In this document: positions 1 to 13,851 of the stretch, piece after piece | Layout of the letters: the number at the start of each line of letters is the position of its first letter | Numbering within the stretch: the first letter of the stretch is position 1 | NCBI GenBank assembly: GCA_019614645.1 | Contig: JABWDB010000067.1 | Coordinates: forward strand, 744,001 to 808,000 | Length of the DNA: 64,000 nt | Direction: 5' to 3' | Source of the DNA: Stratiolaelaps scimitus | Taxonomy: Eukaryota; Arthropoda; Arachnida; Mesostigmata; Laelapidae | Notes under the pieces: generated by a model | Database searches by the model: none | What the model was told of the DNA's origin: nothing | What the model saw: only the letters and a program-made list of their open reading frames with translations | Made by a program: the position numbers and the translations under genes

Positions 1-330
1 GACTCTCCTGCTCGATAGCCGAGATGAAAGTGGGTGCGTCTTGACGTGTGCTTCTGGTGCGTACAATCCTAGCTGTCATCAAGTACAAAAGTGCAATCAA
101 TCTTCAGAATCAGTGAGAAGCTCTTCAATAGTAATTGAGTTCTTGTTGGGACGGGACACGGTAGACGTTCCGTGTCGTTGCAGATTGATTACCTCTGCAG
201 CAACCGATGAACCTCGACGTTTAGCCAAAGTGTAAATCATTAGCCTCGCCCAGCACGAGACGAATAACGACTAGAATAAACAGTGGGATCACTTTGCGAC
301 ACATCCACGAAATTAATTAATACATCGAGG
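1..330. other. Region upstream of putative MICU first coding exon
   Basis: This stretch precedes the first ATG of the exon at 331 and would hold its 5' UTR and possibly promoter. I see no clear TATA box, initiator or other coding segment. The frame of the exon stays open a short way upstream but has no ATG before 331. Confidence 0.3.
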
Positions 331-603
331 ATGTCACAAGCCGTACAACGTATACGGCGGATGCGTTCTTTGCTTCGACCACTGTCGTTAGCGCTCAATG
401 CTGGTGGCACTATACGTCGCTCGTTAGGGGGGGGCGCCCCTGTTCGGGTTGAATACCTAGACAGGCCCGTTGGTGGGCGGACTGAAGGCTGGGAACGTAG
501 ATATGCTTGGGCTACAGCTGGCTTCACTGCCGGTTGCATTGGAGTAGGATACATCGTTGCCAAATATCTCGCCAAAGAAGCCAAGGATGTTCAATCAGAA
601 TTC
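331..603 (+). CDS. MICU3: Putative first coding exon of a MICU-family mitochondrial calcium uptake regulator
   Basis: The segment encodes 91 residues from the first in-frame ATG and ends in codon phase 0 at a strong donor (TTC|GTGAGT). The first ~35 residues are rich in Arg, Ser and Leu with almost no acidic residues (RIRRMRSLLRPLSLAL), as in a mitochondrial presequence. Residues ~59-80 (WATAGFTAGCIGVGYIVAKY) form one hydrophobic segment. MICU proteins regulate the mitochondrial calcium uniporter from the intermembrane space, and their N-termini are poorly conserved targeting and membrane regions. Joining this exon to the MICU-like exon at 50894 is therefore inference from strand, phase and character, not homology. 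It could instead belong to another mitochondrial protein. Confidence 0.6.
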
Positions 604-3600
604 GTGAGTACTATTATCATGATCATTGTCACTAATCATCTCAATTATCGGTACTAATCACTAAAAAAATTGCAATATAAATAAAACATCAAGGATCTAC
701 CCTAAGTTGAAAAGTTGACCACTTTGGTCTTCTTATTCCGAATGATGTTTTTACTCGATTGGTTTTGTCTAATTGTTAGAGAGGTGGACCGCCAATAACT
801 GTTCTATTCCTATGTGATTATTTCCATTATGAAACTTGGATTATTACTGGTTACTTTTATAGGTCAGCATAGTTTGTGTCGTGACTATATTATCACTAAT
901 TATCGATTTACACAAACAAGGGGTTTTAAGGTTGAAACTTCGTATAAATAACTCAAATCGAAAATTGCTATGATCGAAATTATTATTTCTTGTGCTGCCC
1001 TCTCATGAAAGGGCTGGAAATTAAGTAAACTATATTCGATTAACTGTTGACGATTCTGAGTGGGACTCACAAACGGCAATGAGGTGTCTACGGAATTAGG
1101 ATTCCAATGATTTGTTTTCAACCTATTACGTTCTTAGTATAATCTTACCACGCAGATCTGTCTCACCAGAGTAAACACCAACATACAGTCTATCTAACAA
1201 AGCATGGGCAATACGATTTTCGATCAGAAATATCTTGGTGCTGAATGCTCTTAGTCGTTTCAAGATACTTTGCCAACTCTGGCAGAAAATAAGACCTACA
1301 AACGAGAGAAGGCGGCCAAGAAATTTTAAGTTGGTACCACCTCATTTGCTCTTTGAGTAAATACACAGTTAATTGCTTCCAACGTATAACAATATTATAG
1401 GATCTAAATGAATCAATTAATTCAGTCTTCGAACTTCCCACATACATTGGAAGACAGATTATCCTCTGTTGTAGGAGTATTTTTAATGCAAACATTTTTA
1501 ATCGACAGCAGCAACCCAGTCTCAATTTTGGGTACGATTAGAGACTGAGGCGATGAAGCTTCCGGCCACAGTGGTCTTACATTCTGGTGAATGTGATACC
1601 CTTTGTATTTATTAATACAGGTTTACGGAATACAATTATTGCCCAAAATCTAAGAATAAATAACAGTAGCAGATTAGCAAAGATATTATACACATATAGA
1701 ACTGCAGTACAGCAAATAGGCTCATTCCAGGTGCTATGGAGCATCAGGAGTGGATTGCACTATATGGCGAATGACACATTCCACTGGTTGCAGGCTGTCG
1801 CTCTGCAAACCAGGTTCCTTGTAAAATTCAGAGTGCCGTCAAGCATAGAACCAGAAGCTAAATCTATTGCGGTAGGAATAAATTTCAGTGGCCGATGGCG
1901 TCCGTAAAAAAGTAAAGTGTTTTCATTATTATTCATTTTTACTTTGCATATTTGGAACGGGCAGCGTCCTCAATCGCCTACCGAAATTTGCTCCTAGCTC
2001 AATGGATTTATAATAGATTTTAATCCTGGGCATGTTAGGGCTGGCACTCAGAAATTTTACAAGACTCTTGGTTATCGTGTAATCAGTGAAGTAATACTGA
2101 AAAATAAACAGATTAATCGTCCTTGATTTTGTCCGTTAAGTGGTAGCATTGAGCTAGAAGACGTCAATGGTAGCAGCCAAATGGAAATCATATGGACCAG
2201 CGATATATTGAAGATGCTTAAGTTAGGATGCATGGCTGTTACGTTCGTATTCCTTGGTACACTCCGATACCCTACTGGCATTCGAGTAAGAGAGAGACTT
2301 TCTTTCAGATCGAGCGCCAGTTAAGATTATACCACCGCATAATCCACAAAGCGGCCACAAAGTGGACACGACTATAACCGCCTTATAGAAACGAAATACA
2401 ATGTATATGAATGTATGTGTAATGTTTGCAGAAGTATCAGGAATTTATCGAACTACTTCCACGATCTCATCTATAACGCTTTAGAAATGTCAATTAGTTC
2501 GTTCATGATGAAGCAATTAATCAGTTTAGAATAGGGACTGAAAACTAACTGAGACGGTATGCTGTTGCAACAACATGTATGACGGCGGTTCGGCAAAGAC
2601 GGGGTGGCTGAAGCGTCGCGTTATCATAGAAGCTGATATCGATAACCTACGTACGAGAATTAGGATAAAGGCACTATGGTTGGATATAAGTACGGCTAGT
2701 GTCTTCGGCGTAAACAGTCGAGAACAGTTAAACTTTTACTACGACTATTAAGGAGCATAGTTTCTTAAGCTAATTCAGCACACAAAAACAGCCACACAGT
2801 ATATGCCTATGTCGAGAAGCGATTTGGAGGCGAACGGATCACCTGACGGAGACCCGCTCACTGGCCATGGCGAGCGCCTATGACGTTGATTTTTTTAATT
2901 ATCATTAAAAAATGCCGTCACTCTAAAACATATACCACTTGTTCTTCATGGCCGCGGATTTAACGGGGTATCATGAACAACAACAACCTGAAATCGAACT
3001 TAAACAGCGTACGCGAGAACATGTGAATGACGGTCAGAAACGAGCATAGCTATTATAACCTATAGAATAATTGCAGATAATGTGCCTTGGCGTGCAGATG
3101 GACGAATGAACTCAAAGAATATCGTGGAAGGTCTAATGGGAGACGCAAAGTGGGTGCAAGTATATTTATGTTCGAGGGACAAATATCAAGCCCCGGTCCT
3201 GTCTGACTAACAAACGACGCTCACCCCTAGATTATTTCTGTGTAATTCCCTTCGGTAATGTCAAACTTTGATTAATTCCCCAAAGGGGTTCCATAACCTC
3301 CAAAGTGCGTGCCGAATATATTACAAGGGACACACAGCAAAGCAGTTGGACAACCTGCTAACTTCCTTGTTGTTTTCGGACTGATTCTCAGTGTGAATTT
3401 TGTGATTTTTGACGCAAGGTTGATTTGACGCCACGGCACACGTACATCCCAAAAGCGCAGCTTTCATAGGAGCTGGCAGAGACGCGAGTGCCTTCCACTG
3501 CGGAACACAACCCCAGACATTGTGTCCGTTGTTTTCGGAGATGCGCGAGATGTGATTTCGGTTGTCTATCTGATCGGCGATGTAAATCACACACAATTAC

Positions 3601-5654
3601 GACGATGGCTTGTTCTCCAATTCAAAGCTGTACTATATGAGAAGTGGCTCGGGTTACGAACATCCAGCCTCATCACGACGGGGAGCACGCAAATACATAG
3701 ATGTTTTCGAAATCGAGAGATCTGAGGTTCAGTTGACTTCGTCGTGACTCCTACCTCTACAACATTCTAAGCCTGACGTTTAAGGTAGGATTCGTGATAT
3801 ACTAGAGGATTGGTTAGGTGTGTTCAGCCTTCGTGGCCGTGTGTCGAAGGAATACATAAAGTAAAATAATAAAAATTTTTATCCGAGCACATCGAAAGTC
3901 TTTGCGCCTGCTATAATGGACACAGATACCGCAACAGTTTATTATGCTTTCAATATAGGAATTGTCCAACGAAAGCGTTACCTAGACATGCGGTTAGGGT
4001 TTTGATACCTTATATGACACTATGCATTGATACAGTTTGTTATTTATTGACAATTCACTATGATTACTTATATATTTATACCCTTCAATTGGTATATAGT
4101 GTACGTCACTACAGTGACCTATGAATAATTTTTGCATTAAGGCTTTCGAGCTCTTCATCTACTGATATTTGCCTACGTTATCTATTTGCCAAAACACCCA
4201 GATTTCATCTATCGTGAGATACCCATCTATTAAACAGGCCTTCACAACAGCAACAGTAGCTGTTTCTCCCGTTGGCACTGTTGCCATTGAGCTACGATTG
4301 AGCTCGCTGGGTATCGCACTACGCCACAGCCGGAAATTGCCTTCGCAGATCGTCTATTCCTAAAGATTACAGAGCAACACCAATGATAGTGGAGGAATGA
4401 CCGTTGTGACAGCGACGGTCAAACCGACGGTGAATGGGTTCATATACAACCGTGCATGTCCGTATGCTGTATCCTATTGTGAGTGGCCTTAATGTTACCG
4501 CGAATACCGATCGTGAAGCCAGTGGTTCTTATCTCGGCACAGCGATCAGCGGTCTCTGCTTGTTTCGTCCGTTCGTTCGTTTTTGAGATTCTATTTATAG
4601 AGAGAGAGAGTTGGTCGGTCGGCACTTCTCTCTCTAAGTTGGCCCGACACTTGCTGGTCCGTGTTCATGCCGATAGTGACCAGACGTAATCACAAAGCAC
4701 TTAGAATTCCATAGCGTTTCAGCAAGATTGGTACATAGACTCGTATAATGACAGATAATGTTAGCTATCGATAACAATACTATATGTCAAGTTTTTGTCG
4801 CCAGTCGATTACGCAGCTAATGCAATTCGTTTCCGAAGGTAGATTTAGGTCTAATCACGTCTTTACCTCGAGGTGGCCGTCGAATATTAGACAGCAGTGT
4901 TATATATTACAATGTACTCTCTTTTATCTTCTACACTAACCAGGCATCTAGTATTTTTTTGGTCTTTACAGCAATAGCATGCTTACAATACAGTGTATTT
5001 ACACGTACGCCCTGCGTGAACATAATTGTGTTCCTCATGCGTAATCAACTATAGTGAAAATTGATCCATAGGCTGCAATGGTGGTATCAACGTTAATAGA
5101 TTTTGCTCCGGTGCAAGTCAAAACAGTGTTTTTTTTTTGTATCGTAATCAGCATGCGATTCATCAGCTATTTCCTGCATTTGTTCAATGCATAGATAGAT
5201 AGGGAACATATGATATTCCACGGGGGCTCAGTAGAGGATAGCTGATGATGGCTAATACCAAGGATATGCATATCGTGCAAACAAACACGGGAAGCGTGCA
5301 TGCATAAAAAATGCATTAGTAAGTAATTGTAAATTGATGTCATCCATTGTGGAGCTCACCGAAATGTCAGAGCGAGTGTTCGCTTAACACTGTACACGTA
5401 GTTTGAGTCTTTTGTTCAAATGGATACGCTTCCGTTGATTTCAATATCTTGGAGTTTCCAATGTGGCCACGATCATGACCTATTTTACTCCACTCGTTGC
5501 ATTTATTTTGTGTGTTTATTTAGTCGTCTTTGTTATTTTCTTTTTATTTGAATGTGCGTTCGCCGCTAAAGGTGTCCCCAGCACTTCTACCGTCCGAGGG
5601 TATTTCTCGGTGCTGAATGGCGTTAGAAGGTCAAATATCCGGAACAAAAATCCG
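604..5654. other. Intronic sequence, no gene recognised
   Basis: AT-rich sequence after the 604 donor, taken as the start of the ~50 kb intron. Short open frames here on both strands lack domains, splice context or compositional bias. A (GA)n-like tract occurs near 4600-4640 and a poly(T) run near 5129. Confidence 0.5.
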
Positions 5655-5725
5655 CTTTATGTTGAGGCAACAGCAGGACTTGAACCTGCGACCTCGGACG
5701 TGTCCAACTACTCTACCGGTCTATA
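5655..5725 (-). repeat. tRNA-derived sequence (pseudo-tRNA or SINE head)
   Basis: Read on the minus strand it has a D-arm-like A-box region (AGACCGGTAGAG) followed at tRNA spacing by a good B box (GGTTCAAGTCC). The anticodon arm has a shortened loop, so a functional tRNA is unlikely. This is better read as the head of a tRNA-derived SINE or a decayed tRNA. The peptide GLEPATSDV in a plus-strand frame here is the usual spurious translation of such SINEs. Confidence 0.5.
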
Positions 5726-6299
5726 TATCCAAGTCGCGTTACTGGGTACTCCATCGTTGCCACCTCAGCCATCATGCGGACGTGACTGTTTGTGCTAAGG
5801 TGTTGTTACTACTAGCTACACCCTTTTTATGAGGTTAAGGGCTAAATGCCTGACTGCAGACCAAGCCTTACATCTGCGGCATTTGCTCGGTTCTGCGAAA
5901 CCAACCTGCAGCCACTAAAGCCCGGACCCCGCGAGCTTGAGCAGGCTTCCAGCGAGGCCAGCAGGCGTTGACTAAAATAAAATGATGAACGAATGATATA
6001 AAATTACTAAAATGACTGAAAATGACAAATTCCGAAAATTTGAAACAACAGCATTAACATGCAGGCGTTGAAGAGCCGACAATAAGATATAAAGTTCTCA
6101 CCCAGTACAGGAGGCAGCACAGTTGGCAGAATTAGATTTTGAATCAAATCTGCAGAACAATGAAACTAATACGAGTCGATTGTGGTTGGCGTTCCGATCT
6201 GTCTTCTGAAGGCTGGCGTGAGTGGTGGACTCATAACCTTCCTGAACACTCGAGGCTATAATATCAGTTCACTGTACCTTTACGTTTGACCAGCTGAGC

Positions 6300-6474
6300 A
6301 TGGTGCACCAGTGTGCGCCTTGCACTCGACAATGTATGAGGGCTAAATCGCAGACACATAGGTGCACGGGTTCGATCCCCACCGTTGCACATCTGCATTT
6401 AAGGGGTTCGCCTTATGATGTAATGCCGAAAGTAGTTCTGTGCACGTTGTATCTTGGCTGAGAGGCAGCCTGGA
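6300..6474 (+). repeat. tRNA-derived SINE, family A
   Basis: Carries a B box (GGGTTCGATCCCC) followed by a shared body: CCGTTGCACATCTGCATT, an AGGGGTT block, TTATGA and AATGCCGAAA. The same order of blocks recurs at 9389-9566 (minus), 13326-13430 (plus) and 49700-49840 (plus), which defines an interspersed family. The ends are approximate. Confidence 0.6.
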
Positions 6475-9388
6475 TTTACTTTTACTATCTTGAATATCAT
6501 TGCACTTTCCAACTGAAATATACTCGGAATCGGTTCTAACCGTGCCACATGTTATACTATGTATTGCGGAAGAGATTTTTGTTAAGAGATTTCCCTTACG
6601 AAATATATTTTGCTATAGCCTTGTCACAAAGCGGCATCTGTTGGTGTCACTTAGTGTGATCTCTATTACTTCATAAGGGAAGGGAAGACATCCTTTCGTA
6701 TAGAAGCCGCAGCAGCACATCAAAATCATTTATTCCTCTCAAAAAGAGTAATTTTCTAGTTTGTTTTAATATTTCGGCAAGATAATTCCCGACTAACTGT
6801 TTTATGAAATATCATTGCCGCTGGTGTTTCTTTGCCGTCTCGATGAGCATAAGGAGTCATTTCAGCTTCCTTCGTAAGCTGGATATTCTGAAGAGACCTA
6901 TTTAAGCCCTCGACGGATCGCAGGCAAGCCATGTAGCGACGGGAAATGCCTTAGAGCATTAAATTAGAATAGCAAAAGAACTCTGCTGCCTCGAATACGG
7001 CTTTTTGACCTCGCGTCTAGACTTTGGATGGTAGCTGTCCCGGCGGTACTCTGGACTTGACATACCCTTTGCTGCCCGAATGTTTTTTAATGTCAACAGA
7101 AAAGATACTTGAGTATTAGGGCCCATTAAGCTTCGTTGGCTTAGTATTCTAAGGCAGCCCAACCAAAAGGACAGAGGACAGTATAAACAGAGGTCACTAG
7201 ATACACTCACCTACACAATTTATTTAAATATATATATATATACATATCCCAGATATATGTATCTAGCATAAAGTGCATCACGCCTTTATTTAGATTTAGT
7301 AGAACACACATAGTAGCGTAATAAAATCCCTGCAAACGCGATCAAGATAATGCCGATAAATACTTCTCTTTCGTGCCTTAGTTGAGTGGAAATAATTATT
7401 TTTTATGGCTTTTAAGCTTCTGTTGCTGATTTGGAATTTGCGATTCATTTTTTAATAAGTGGGACAAAAGAGTGAGAAATTTTTTAATTTAATTTTCACT
7501 TGGAATTTAACATCCACTTTGGAGATAGCACAGCCCAGTGCTATCTCGAACCACTATGTTCACTTGAATTTCGCATTGCAGAAGTGCTTTCCGAGCATTC
7601 AATTTCCACCCTAACTGCATGTAGAAATATCGGCGATAATTATTAATGAACGAAAAATTATATCTGATGTTTGTTTTTCAGGCGACTAGATATTTTTCCT
7701 TTGCTAAAATGGTATGTCTTGGTATTGATATATCCAGGCCTGCTTTATTTCAAGGATCAAATGTTGCTGTCCAGTTGGATCTGATCCCCCGTTTTTGACG
7801 TGTTTGTGAAATCCATCTTTTTCTTATCATTGTTACTGGCTCTGCCTTGTTACTCTCTAAGCTTCAAAAAACAAAGCGCCACGATGAGCCATGGCCGATA
7901 GAATTGGTGCCTTTGGTGCCTACCGGAATATGTCACCTATTCCTCATTGTTGGGCGTTTTGGCTGTCAGCCGATTTGAATTATATACAACCTTGTAATTA
8001 TATCTATTTTTACTGAAATATTTTCTGCGCGTTCTAAAAGGTGACAGAGCAATGGGACGTGTTCACGCATGCTGTGTGTGAAGAAAGAGATTTCAAAAAT
8101 CAAGAAAATTCAGGAATCCAAAAACAAGTTATCAGTGTTTTTTTTTTACATCACTGTTCTAATTCTAGCGTTGCACATAGAGAGCAAGGTGATTGAGTAT
8201 TTGCTGTGTCATGCAGGATTTTATGGGCTAAATCCTATTTCTCGCAAACTCCTGTCGGTGAATTGAGGTCAAGGCAAAATCACGGAATGAATAAAACATT
8301 AAACGTGGCTCGTATTTATTTATCAAATTAACGACAAATTTTTTATGCCAATATTTCGATATCCAAAAATTTCGTCACCTGAAGATGGATCAAGAGGTCA
8401 CTTGAAGATTGGTCGAATTTCCTGAAATAATGAGTACGTTTGAAAAAAAAGTGGAACCGTATAAATGTGTACACTTTAAAAATTTCATATAAACCTGGTT
8501 TGGATAAAACTACCGACTCCAAATTGTACGTTGAAATGATCTTGTCGCGCCATAGACCAATGGCAGAAACAGCAACACATGAATGAGCACATGTTATCTC
8601 GGATGGGTATGTCGCATCGAAGCAGCTATCATTTTCTTTTTACTGCTTGGGGATTTAGCCGTCGAAGCTACGAGGATGACGGCATGGACTAGTCAAGCAA
8701 GAAGCGGATGGTCCCTTCTGACCGGTTCAATACTGAACTGGTGGTCCTGAAGAAGGAGGCCTAGGGTTAAGGCAAGAACAGTGTATTCCTTGGTTCAGGT
8801 TTCGTTATAAAATTGTATATACGACTTCCATTTGCCATTATGTCTTTTCTACTCGTCGGCGTGAAAATATAACTAGGTGGCAGTACAGACGACAACATCA
8901 ACAAATACTAGTACATTAGACAACACATGTGCCGCTCAATCTGTATAGTTGGCTTGTTCCAAAACGACATGCTTCAATTTTTATAGGAATGACAACCCTG
9001 TGCTAATTTAACGACGTGGATTGTAGCTAGTAATTTTAACGAAACGGGAATGGTGTTTATTTTATCATTATTTATTTATTTCTATTGGAATTTGAGAATG
9101 ATGGACACATCTTGTCGAAGTAAAAACGTCTACTGAAACTGTGGAGCCTAACTAGTCTGTGAAGAGCAATTACAACTACTCGAGGTAAAAGTGAATCTCA
9201 ATTCCCTCAGGTCGGCAGATGAATCACTTTTATGTTATATATATATATATGATTGGCAGCCGAGTACACGGATTGTCACTTTAGTTACACATCGTTAACC
9301 TCAGTATAGTGTTCGCGTTTATAAACACTAGATTAATTCTATGCATCATGTTCAATAGCCTAGTAAATTTTCCCGATTGACTCACGGT
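6475..9388. other. Intronic sequence, no gene recognised
   Basis: AT-rich noncoding sequence with short (TA)n tracts near 7222-7240 and 9236-9250. No splice-bounded exon or recognisable element end was found on either strand. Confidence 0.45.
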
Positions 9389-9566
9389 ACCAATATTTAA
9401 CGCCCATGGCGCAATTGCGTTCGGCATTGCTTCTTCATAAGACGGATGCCTTTCAAAATGCAAATGTGTAACGGTGAGGATCGAACCGAAATGTGCACCT
9501 ACGTCCGCCTCCTCCAAAGGCAAGGGGCATACGAATGCACCACCAGGCCACCGAGCTCGACATGTT
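9389..9566 (-). repeat. tRNA-derived SINE, family A (most complete copy)
   Basis: On the minus strand the copy opens with a tRNA-like 5' half, A-box-like TGGCCTGGTGG, then B box GGTTCGATCCT, then the family body (CACCGTTACACATTTGCATT, CTTATGAAGAAGCAATGCCG). It shows the tRNA origin of the family best. The order of A box, B box and body is intact. Confidence 0.65.
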
Positions 9567-11609
9567 ATAGTCAATAGCCTGAGAGATCTTAACTTGTACG
9601 TTCGGATTTAAGTATTACTATCATGATCATTTTTCTTCTATTGTGTATCAATTACGTGTATTCGAATTCGGTTAGCAAACGTGATAGGAGATTTCTTTGT
9701 TCCGACAACAAAATAGAGGGATGAACACTTAGGAATAGTTCTATGGCTGGTTGACTCTTAGCTATGTTTCTTCTGCGACAGGCATCGATATCGCTGTATG
9801 AAGAAATCAACATAATATATCTGCTTAGCTCGGTTGAATTAGGAGGGATATATAGGTTGTCACCCTGTGCGGTACACGGTTCGCCGGTTGATATCACACT
9901 CCTCTCTAGATATTATAGAATTTCCAACTTTAGACTGTTCGTACTGGGCGGTCGTTCTAAACGTTGACTGCTTTGAATAAACACCGATCCTTATTATGCT
10001 AAGTATTATGGGGTCTTGCGAAATAGTTAATTACCCTATATTTCTCCACCAGGTGGTCCCCAAAAATTGTGTATAACAATAAATAGCAGTTAGCAAACAA
10101 TAAAACACAGTTTTGTTTGTTTCGTTGAATTCGATTTGCATTATTGGAGTCGTCTAGTTTATCTCATTAAGTACCTATGTCAAAGATACAGCTTGTATTC
10201 ACTATCTATGTAATCTGCGTCACACACAGTGAATCTTCCAGCGGGGATCGAAACATTGATATTTACCCTCTTTGCTAATTAAACGAAAATATCCACAAAC
10301 AGCAGCGGCTTGATGCTCGGCCCTACTTGGGAATAGCAAGCATTACTAAATTTTTCGTTATCTCGGAGAACGTCTTAGTTCATGGGAACGAATTGTTAAT
10401 CTTCTCTAATTGAAAATCATTGTAAAAAGGCAAATTTAGTAGTAGGCAAATTTATAATAGAGATATTTGCACAAATAAAGTAAAAGAAAAATAAAGCGAA
10501 GCGTAACAATCGAGGCCTTGTACGAAGGGCGCTGAGCCCGGAGGGATCTACCGATTGCATTTCAGCTGTCTGAGTTGATTGTTATTTGCACCGGATAAAC
10601 CAGAACAGTGTGGCTGAGACAACAAGCCGGCGCGACCCGACGGTCTTCAAGGAATTTTCCGAGGGTCTTACGAAGACGTCTTATTTTGAGGCCAGCTTAG
10701 AGAAATGTCGAGCTCGCTATCTCGCGCTATCTCATAGAGTACTGGGTACACGGACGGCACTGTTTCGTTTGATGAGTTTAACCAGTCTTTCAGAGCAGCT
10801 TTCTAAAACGATTTATGTTGCCTGTATCGCAGGTGACGCCATGGGGTGCTTGCGGACCGTAGAAAAGCCGTATAGTTATAGCCGTACTGTGTAGGTATAA
10901 CAAGTCGCCGAATCGATAAGAATCAAGAGCACTCTTTACAGAACACAAGATGATAAACACAGTAAGCTGCCTATTGTTGTTGTTGACAGTCTACTTTAAT
11001 TCCACTGTTGCTTACATGAATATTTCGGGCTAGCACTTTGCTTTATTCTCTCTTTTTAATTGACCTTTATAATTAATTTATTCATTGTTCCATGAAGTAT
11101 GAACATTAATGTTACATTATATAATCGTTGAGTACTTGTCTTCGTGTTGTAGTCTCACTCAAATCCTCACATGGGTACATGGATATCACACATGCGAACA
11201 AAGATTTCAATGGCCCTCCTATAGCGTGACCGCGATGGGACTGTTGTCGTGGTCAGGAAAGTTGGTAGACTACTGTTACCATTGTTCAAGTTCCGTTCTA
11301 TCCTGTTTCACCACGTTTATAATCTTCGAAGGGAAGTCTTTTCTCTAGGCGGTTCCTGGTTGGACCATGCTATGTAACGATGTAGTGATAGAACCTCGTA
11401 ATTGAGTATACAAAAAATTACTTGGAATCGCTTTATTAGGTACAAGATTGTTAATTGAGCATCTTCAATTTTGTATATTTTAGTAATTCATTTTCTCTCA
11501 CGCCTATTATTAGAATTAGAATAATTTAGAACTTACTAACTTGTAATTACAAAAAATTAAGAGCATTTTCATATGTCAGTTATGTGGATCTTTAATATTT
11601 TACACATAA
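9567..11609. other. Intronic sequence, no gene recognised
   Basis: A plus-strand open frame near 10586-10894 has no recognisable domain or splice context and I do not call it. The rest is AT-rich and noncoding in appearance. Confidence 0.4.
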
Positions 11610-11707
11610 AAAGCCAGAGGCCGCAGGTTCGAATCCCGTTGCATGACATATAAGACAACTTAAGCATTTCATGCAGTTCCTTTAATAAATCAATAAAGCC
11701 TTACCTT
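11610..11707 (+). repeat. tRNA-derived SINE, family B
   Basis: Has a B box (GCAGGTTCGAATCCC) and a 3' tail with TTAAGCATT, GCAGTTCCTTTAATAAATCA and AATAAAGCCTTACC. The tail recurs at 16671-16725 (plus) and inverted at 15186-15232 and 47371-47420, so this is an interspersed family distinct from family A. Confidence 0.6.
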
Positions 11708-13325
11708 ACATAGCTTCTCTAAATCAATATTAACACAATCATGCGCGCGATACCCCTCCATTTTACTGGTTGTTTCATAGGATAATTTTAGATACATTTC
11801 CTCATTTCAAGGCTTTTGAAGTAATGCTTTTGTTTAGTTGGATAGCTATGAGATCGCGCGGGGAGAGGGGTGTGCCTACCTGAGTTGGATATCAGTTTTA
11901 GGGTTGAGCTAAATATTTATCAGCAACAAATTTGACTATTTGGCGACTCACAGACTCTGTTATGTGGGAAAATACACGCGAGAGGGACTACACTTTAATA
12001 ATTACCTTGCCTTTCAGTGCAGGCAGAGTGTAGCACGCAAGTGATTCTAGGGTTCAGTAGTACGCCTACTGTAAAGAGCAACGAGATATTGCAGAATAGG
12101 CCGCGTGTGAGAATTCAGGTGCGCAGTACAGCCGTCCATTGAATAGTTAACTCTTGTGTTCTCTGCTGTCTAGAAAAGTAAAATAGCACGGAGTGCCCTT
12201 ACACTACCGTTAAAAGTTGAGACATTTGCCTGTTACGATCCACTTTGTTTGTTTCTAGTTTATACCGAGTCGCGCAAGCGAAAGTCTGCCCATCGGATAG
12301 CATGCTCCATATTTAGAAGAGGCTGTGTCCTTTGTCGATATTCTTTGCACATTTCTGTGTCCACTGCACCGCGTGGCATTAAGGGCCGACATCTATACAA
12401 CTCAACCAAAATAGCAAAAAAGACCACGGGAAAAAAGAAATACAACGAATGTACGTTGGTTAAGTTCATCATAACTTCTTCTATTAAACTTATACGCCAA
12501 TAGTCCCTCACAGCAAATGGAGCGGGCGTATCAGAAACACCGTCCAATCAGCCCAGCCTACACGAACTTTAGATAATAATTGACCCTAACGACCTGACGG
12601 ATGCACAACATAAGTGCATGTGCAATTCGTTGCTCGCGATCTTCTCGTTAAGACTTCCAAAATGTACGTTATATTCTATGTTCCAAAGTAATCGGAGGGG
12701 TAAGAGACTAGACGGACGGATACCATCATAAAGTTACGTTCGACGAATGAACAACCCTCCTTCGATAGGATAATGCCAAGTCACCACATCGGCGGCGATA
12801 AAAATTAAAACTGTTCGGCGTCTGTTGCCCAGCTTTCGTATTTGCCGTGATGTTCAAAGAACGCAGATTCGAAAAATCCACAGAGTCAAGTATCTACCCA
12901 GCCCCCTTCAATGTGGAACCAAGTGTGGAGCTCCTATGGAGAACTTCAGAAGAGCCGAGATATTTGGTTCAAGAGTTATATTCGATAGACTGAGTAAAGA
13001 AGGAGTGTCTTGTGGCTAGTTGAGCATTTTATCCCTTCGATTAGGTCGTTGAGAGCGGAGAAGACCACCCCATCTTGGAAATAGGCGCTGCTCAGTGCTT
13101 CTATCGGTTAGCTTTTCGAAAAGCTTATTATGCATGGAAATGACGATTTTTAATAGTCTAAATGGTTACTGTCAGTTGTTAATTACGAATGACATCGAAG
13201 GCGATGCGTGCCTTTTATAAAGCAAAATTAACTTAAGGGATAGTGAGTTTTCAGATTTTTACAGTTCCGTAATTTTACAAACCCACCTAATGGACACCTA
13301 TATATCGATATATAGGTATCAATTC
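11708..13325. other. Intronic sequence, no gene recognised
   Basis: No exon, element end or RNA gene recognised. Overlapping short frames near 12250-12550 on both strands look like chance. Confidence 0.4.
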
Positions 13326-13430
13326 GCTACCCGTTGCACATTTGCATCTAAAGGGGTTGTCCATCCTATGAAACAATGCCGAAAACAGTACCGTTACCGG
13401 ACATTAGATGTTAGCTGTGCATCAGCCCGA
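13326..13430 (+). repeat. tRNA-derived SINE, family A, 5'-truncated
   Basis: Retains the body blocks CCGTTGCACATTTGCATCTA, AGGGGTT, CCTATGAAACAATGCCGAAA and the terminal GCTGTGCATCAGCCC-like segment. The A and B boxes are missing, consistent with 5' truncation. Confidence 0.55.
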
Positions 13431-13851
13431 AAAATAAAATTCGCCACCTGATAACCTTGATCTCTCTATTTTTCTCGTAAGCGCAAGTAGCTACAAAGTG
13501 CATAGTGCTACCATATTGATGCCACAGCGTATCGAGGGCAATTTTTCGCGCGGTTCTCTTCTTGACATTTGCTTTTGAGAATAGCTTTTGCTAAACCTCT
13601 TGCAACAAGAAACTTTATTAGACAGCCGATCCGGTTGCGTCAAAAACAAGGATAGAAATTTAGTTCAAATTCATGTTGTGGCTTATCATCGATGCACCTA
13701 AAATTTTTACAAAACTTTAGTTTTTGTTAAAAAATAATAAAGAAGATTATTACATTAAAGAGCTGGTACTAGATATCGACAGTGTTAACCGTAAGCGTAC
13801 TACATAGAATTCGATATAAAATATACAATGAACAACAAGGTAATTGGTAAG

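Noticed and set aside
1190..1525. Minus-strand 111-residue frame resembling a retroelement protein
   Set aside because: Only a vague impression; no catalytic or structural motif could be named.
5655..5725. Functional tRNA gene
   Set aside because: The boxes are present but the anticodon loop is shortened and the arms are imperfect, so a pseudo-tRNA or SINE is more likely.
5463..5798. 111-residue frame with a hydrophobic N-terminus
   Set aside because: It begins with GTG, the hydrophobic part comes from T-rich DNA, and the C-terminal half is a translated tRNA-like repeat.
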